A DNA stretch of 64,000 nucleotides from CAKZNE01 sp964485405. Its GTDB lineage: Bacteria; Bacteroidota; Bacteroidia; Flavobacteriales; Schleiferiaceae. The stretch is from NCBI GenBank assembly GCA_964485405.1, contig CAZAJG010000001.1, forward strand, positions 130,516 through 194,515, in the 5' to 3' direction. Shown here in pieces: positions 62,301-64,000 of this stretch. Each line of letters begins with the position of its first letter. Position 1 is the stretch's first letter. The notes beneath the pieces were generated by a model, which did not search any database, had not been told where the DNA came from, and saw only the letters and a program-made list of their open reading frames with translations. The translations under genes and the position numbers were made by a program.

Positions 62301-64000
62301 GTAGAACTCTATACCAACCTAGCTATACAAACCGCACAAACAGAGTACGAAAACTACATCAATGCAGTAAAAGCCGATTTTAAAAGGCGCTACATAGAGC
62401 ATGTACTGAGCAATACCGTAGAAAATTTTGACTACACCACAGCTAAAGGTTTTGGCGACTACCATTTTACGCTATACTATTACGATCAAGTAGGCAATTT
62501 GGTAAAAACCGTTCCTCCGGCAGGGGTCGATCAAACTTACGATCCAAGCAGTCCCGTTAATCCGGCTCATACACTTGCAACCAATTACCGTTACAACACC
62601 CTCAACCAATTGGTGAGCCAAACTACACCCGATGGGGGAACCACTCAATTTTGGTACGATCAGCTCGGCCGCTTGGTTGCCTCCCAAAATGCCAAACAAG
62701 CCGCAAACAACCAATACAGCTACACCCAATACGATGCCCTGGGCAGAATAAAAGAAGTAGGCCAACTCACCTCCTTATCCACACCCACAGGCACACTGCT
62801 AAACGATGCAGCATACCCATCCAATTGGGAAACCACCCGCGAACAAGTAAACCGCACCTACTACGATGTAGTGGAGCTAAATGATGCGGAAACCTACTAT
62901 GCTTTTACCCAGCAAAACCTTAGAAACCGCATTTCGGCAACCGCCTATTATGCTACACTAGATGATACCCAAAGTGGATACCAGAATTTATACGATCATG
63001 CCACCCATTACAGCTACGATGAGCACGGCAATGTAAAAACCCTCATTCAGGATAATCCCAGTCGTTTTAAAGGTTCTGCGCTAGATAAACTCCGCTTTAA
63101 ACGCATGAGCTATACCTACGACCTCATTAGCGGAAATGTAGAAGAAGTAAGCTACCAAGCGGGCGAGTACGATCAACTCCTGCACCGTTACGAGTACGAT
63201 GCCGATAACCGCATTACCTTAGTATACACCTCTAAAGATGGACTGTTATGGGATAGAGATGCCAGCTATGATTATTACCACCACGGCCCACTCGCCCGTA
63301 CCGAAATTGGAAATACTCAAGTGCAAGGCATGGACTACGCCTACACCCTACAAGGATGGCTCAAAACCATGAATGCCTCTACCCTCAATAAAAATAGAGA
63401 CTTAGGTAAAGATGGCGCACCAGGCCAACACGCCCATTTCTCCAAAGATGCTTACGCTTTTAGCCTCCACTATTTCCACAACGATTATCAAGCCATCAAC
63501 GCGGCAGCCACCCCAATAACACAAGCCCCAGTAATTCAGGCGCCTGAGCCTGCCGAAGGCCCGAATATGAATGCCCTCTACAACGGCAACATCGCCCTTA
63601 TGGTAAACTCCATTTGGGATAATACGGAAACCACCATGCGTACCCAGGCCAACCGTTATGGTTACGACCAATTAAACCGCTTGGTAGATGTAGATGTGTA
63701 CCACGATTACGATGGTACTACCGATGGCATCCAAACACTAAACACTTTGGATAAGGTATTAAGCACCACCGATTACCAAAGCGATTATACGTACGATGGC
63801 AATGGAAACCTGCTAACGTTGAAGCGCAATGGCTCGGATGCTTCTTTAAATAGCGAAATGGATAATTTGGTATACGAATACTACCCCAATACCAACCGCT
63901 TGCGTAAAGTGAGCGATAACGCTACGGTAACAAACCCGCAAGGCGGTGCTTTTGATTATGCGGATGATTTGGAAACCCAAAACAGTGCAGACAATTATGT
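56346..64000 (+). CDS. Giant RHS-repeat protein, C-terminus off the right edge
   Basis: An uninterrupted frame runs from the ATG at 56346 to the end of the window, more than 2,550 residues. I checked the frame at several points and found no break. The hydrophobic segment PIVVILLCLTTF lies unusually far in (about residues 86-100), after a basic N-terminal stretch. The central part has segments common in this family: NGYVFTQTEYVADNTGRIKR and LGGGHETKYFYGT. From about residue 2,030 classic RHS/YD repeats begin (YYDQVGNLVKTVPPAG, WYDQLGRLVASQNA, YDALGRIKEV, YTYDLISGNVEEV). Such proteins form hollow beta-cocoons that can enclose a variable C-terminal tip. That tip, if any, is outside this window. 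Confidence 0.88.
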   Translation, partial: MKSFVAKISYTIKNILSSTAALFTLPQKGGAQHRREEYRILNKKQTPLTVHRCLKNFNILRFIHQYAGFQKKQVHTSRAYSTICHFPIVVILLCLTTFNMKAEGEKYTTKAQNTALTANRSFALKDGWYEHMQTNANWETNDFVIANLVDYVSIKIDPNHKEEVTGYNDITFALEITAWDKAGVQSTISNVNLVINPNSHTGGQKKQLHLYRFTDAHKFSVKILSVTDANGTVAPPANVSMELGMEIDRYYYFDHTTTISKSGHYLLDLDADPQIISNTSQSGLYTQADEMEIYWDKIAGAETYELEWTYINDYNESSGNYLPTASIPFSNEDFNANATRISTPHLSYRVPLVFDRGYLIYRIRGIGRLPQGKNYQSEADLSLAIQGTWSSAGVDLISNSTVADFGANYQRLAGHQLSKNWQISTSFAEDGKKKEVISYFDGTLRNRQSVTRANTLNKAIVGETFYDHQGRPAVQALPVPAQEELTYYEDFNQNISGIAYSKEDFDKDDTDPDGCAQEASAMGENSGAGNYYSPNNPDQENQQAYLPDANGYVFTQTEYVADNTGRIKRQSGVGETHRLGGGHETKYFYGTPDQAELDQLFGNDVGHANHYKKTVVLDPNKQASVTYTDLRGNTIATGLLGDSPSNMEAIPNGPTLGSTTIDMLGKDAASDVDDLQDKNHINANEDGLDMNYTLLLPQEDNFLATYTLNTLPAFIESNCSINYQPVVDVKIKILAEECQDVIYENTSSFGTYSATGDVTNQTLSTGAVQQLSAGSYRVEKSLTVDDATLEVYAEDYIEDASCLTPYSTFLSDAWTNFDTTDCFTADGNGFFDCQACINKLGDETFFINNIGTQTEWDQLVEDCLSPCTYVSSCDAIYATLLADVSPGGQYASYFLDDNGKLIATDPLSVLNTNTSSANLLPAFNGTPNWRSVTQGDYKDLDGNISLIVVNNSLPANTAGVVNGTIYPEQLASLSDFILYWQTSWAEALVQFHPEHEYYSSHCGLITDRTNYGGGGLIGEEYDWVLMLYQTHLEAQNLQYDSRPSTPINAVNYTSHGNYPILNNDPVFTSGGPFTSLYATLKSELDNIHGTGYNLYEFAAHMQKCARWFGSDQTNCSSSYASLTTAQQDEAWQTIRSIYLSLKQQILWQDATARAINMGGSYGSKYYFNGAIGQAAFDYTDYLTQRYIGLGISSSAANIQSNLALQSISGNYASLYAGKEKRFVYFDTYLNDPGQDLGASKAGQKLYERTGLCPEAFALKAFLNDLLTKGTATQNTNLIDVQAFSVDLYEHFTGFTDFTAQPYAEFQWKPSLNSTNLTADLLIVNNPLNTTATTKNQAFQLNFDPSSPYQWSGLGTSFEIEGVVQLIPNAALNTNGSGNNINYGFTIELKLKEPSTGTALNNEVITGTVLNFNPASCNSSSFSGTAHQSQLAQDLQFIFNQLIAHSGGNKFTSTTATDLEVAPFDVPFSTSMESVIDPNQSATNNFGWQATADNKVYEVRASGHNEFLRVSFCAAPTGTNFTSTNTFNDVTYFRNFLPIGANDIPSCTSIGGQSPNFKIEAVHTNYGTTPFTQEIVTLYGLVAHYQDETSTEYWAGNLNTGHYSSFNQEEEDCETLGQSRKGLFALFEATAANQNTGGSFQHESEVYNIPLRSGTLYDELYNQLAGKEVAFSWAPTPWATANGGISYLAAEVPTNPDNYIGLFYINHGSTPINHFDITEDANGNFFFDMDAANQTENGEAYGYFSCEIHMAFNNQNEGLRFRDIDQYLSVTEKPGSGSNGSTNEFELLVIMANGNLEIISGESCFLLANCFSCETQTPAIPENCWKNAVTYNNLAATITGAPTYTTDEFCALADNQQLTDYSDYINTMGVSSTTSPYYVSYTDFGTYGMGFYLTNYYNYLIGVTSATQKSGIEAALPSSNPPFVDLLDFATSEVSATCVSVYTTYFGNHGYSTDILTFATFFEPQYPCPLFDFYIPEAIEIEQNPCVELYTNLAIQTAQTEYENYINAVKADFKRRYIEHVLSNTVENFDYTTAKGFGDYHFTLYYYDQVGNLVKTVPPAGVDQTYDPSSPVNPAHTLATNYRYNTLNQLVSQTTPDGGTTQFWYDQLGRLVASQNAKQAANNQYSYTQYDALGRIKEVGQLTSLSTPTGTLLNDAAYPSNWETTREQVNRTYYDVVELNDAETYYAFTQQNLRNRISATAYYATLDDTQSGYQNLYDHATHYSYDEHGNVKTLIQDNPSRFKGSALDKLRFKRMSYTYDLISGNVEEVSYQAGEYDQLLHRYEYDADNRITLVYTSKDGLLWDRDASYDYYHHGPLARTEIGNTQVQGMDYAYTLQGWLKTMNASTLNKNRDLGKDGAPGQHAHFSKDAYAFSLHYFHNDYQAINAAATPITQAPVIQAPEPAEGPNMNALYNGNIALMVNSIWDNTETTMRTQANRYGYDQLNRLVDVDVYHDYDGTTDGIQTLNTLDKVLSTTDYQSDYTYDGNGNLLTLKRNGSDASLNSEMDNLVYEYYPNTNRLRKVSDNATVTNPQGGAFDYADDLETQNSADNY

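Noticed and set aside
59890..63671. Minus-strand ORFs of 89-143 residues at the right end
   Set aside because: They lie antisense to the continuous RHS-repeat frame, which has unmistakable YD-repeat motifs.

Overview
The window comes from a bacterium of the phylum Bacteroidota, most likely order Flavobacteriales or a near relative. Four things support this. The DNA is AT-rich. Many promoters fit the Bacteroidota pattern TTTG, 19-21 bases, TANNTTTG. There are type IX secretion (T9SS) sorting domains of type A and type B plus a PorP/SprF-family protein. There are also giant RHS-like proteins and 'NVGIGTTNP' repeat proteins of the kind common in this phylum. A ten-N assembly gap lies inside the first gene. 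I saw no rRNA, tRNA, CRISPR array, insertion sequence or phage module.

Bases 1-17400 are mostly housekeeping genes: a membrane pyrophosphatase (partial), the E1-beta subunit of a 2-oxoacid dehydrogenase, electron transfer flavoprotein etfB-etfA, a bifunctional-nuclease-domain protein, a CNT-type nucleoside transporter, thymidylate synthase and dihydrofolate reductase. The conserved tig-clpP-clpX cluster follows on the minus strand. Next come an outer-membrane/SPOR protein, an exbB-exbD-tonB energy-transduction operon and folC.

Bases 17000-31000 are an accessory and regulatory stretch. It holds an XRE regulator facing a possible 45-residue ORF, and a three-gene minus-strand signalling operon (7-TM membrane protein, histidine kinase with no sensor domain, NarL-type regulator). 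It also has an orphan protein, two Crp/Fnr regulators next to small metabolic or stress genes, and a TylF-type methyltransferase. An exported alpha/beta hydrolase, a tiny protein that is mostly a T9SS sorting domain, an AraC regulator with an AhpD-like protein, a fused MsrB-MsrA, an exported YciI-like lipoprotein and a geranylgeranyl-reductase-like flavoprotein complete it.

Bases 31056-42261 hold a 3,374-residue PKD/Ig-like surface protein with a type B sorting domain. Three successive ~450-residue super-repeats (each five Ig/PKD-like domains) plus a partial fourth lie in its middle. A PorP/SprF-family gene overlaps its end by 50 bases, pairing the cargo with a likely outer-membrane partner.

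Bases 42713-64000 are one tightly packed plus-strand array, probably an operon. It has three exported 'NVGIGTTNP' fibre-like proteins with a shared C-terminal domain (two share an identical 215-base block), a small exported protein and a lipoprotein. Then come a 2,237-residue RHS/TcdB-like giant, a 252-residue exported protein and a second RHS-repeat giant of more than 2,550 residues that runs off the right edge. Junctions from 47684 onward overlap or are 1-2 bases apart. This fibre-plus-double-giant locus is the most interesting part of the window. Its function is not known to me, and any variable C-terminal tip lies beyond the window.
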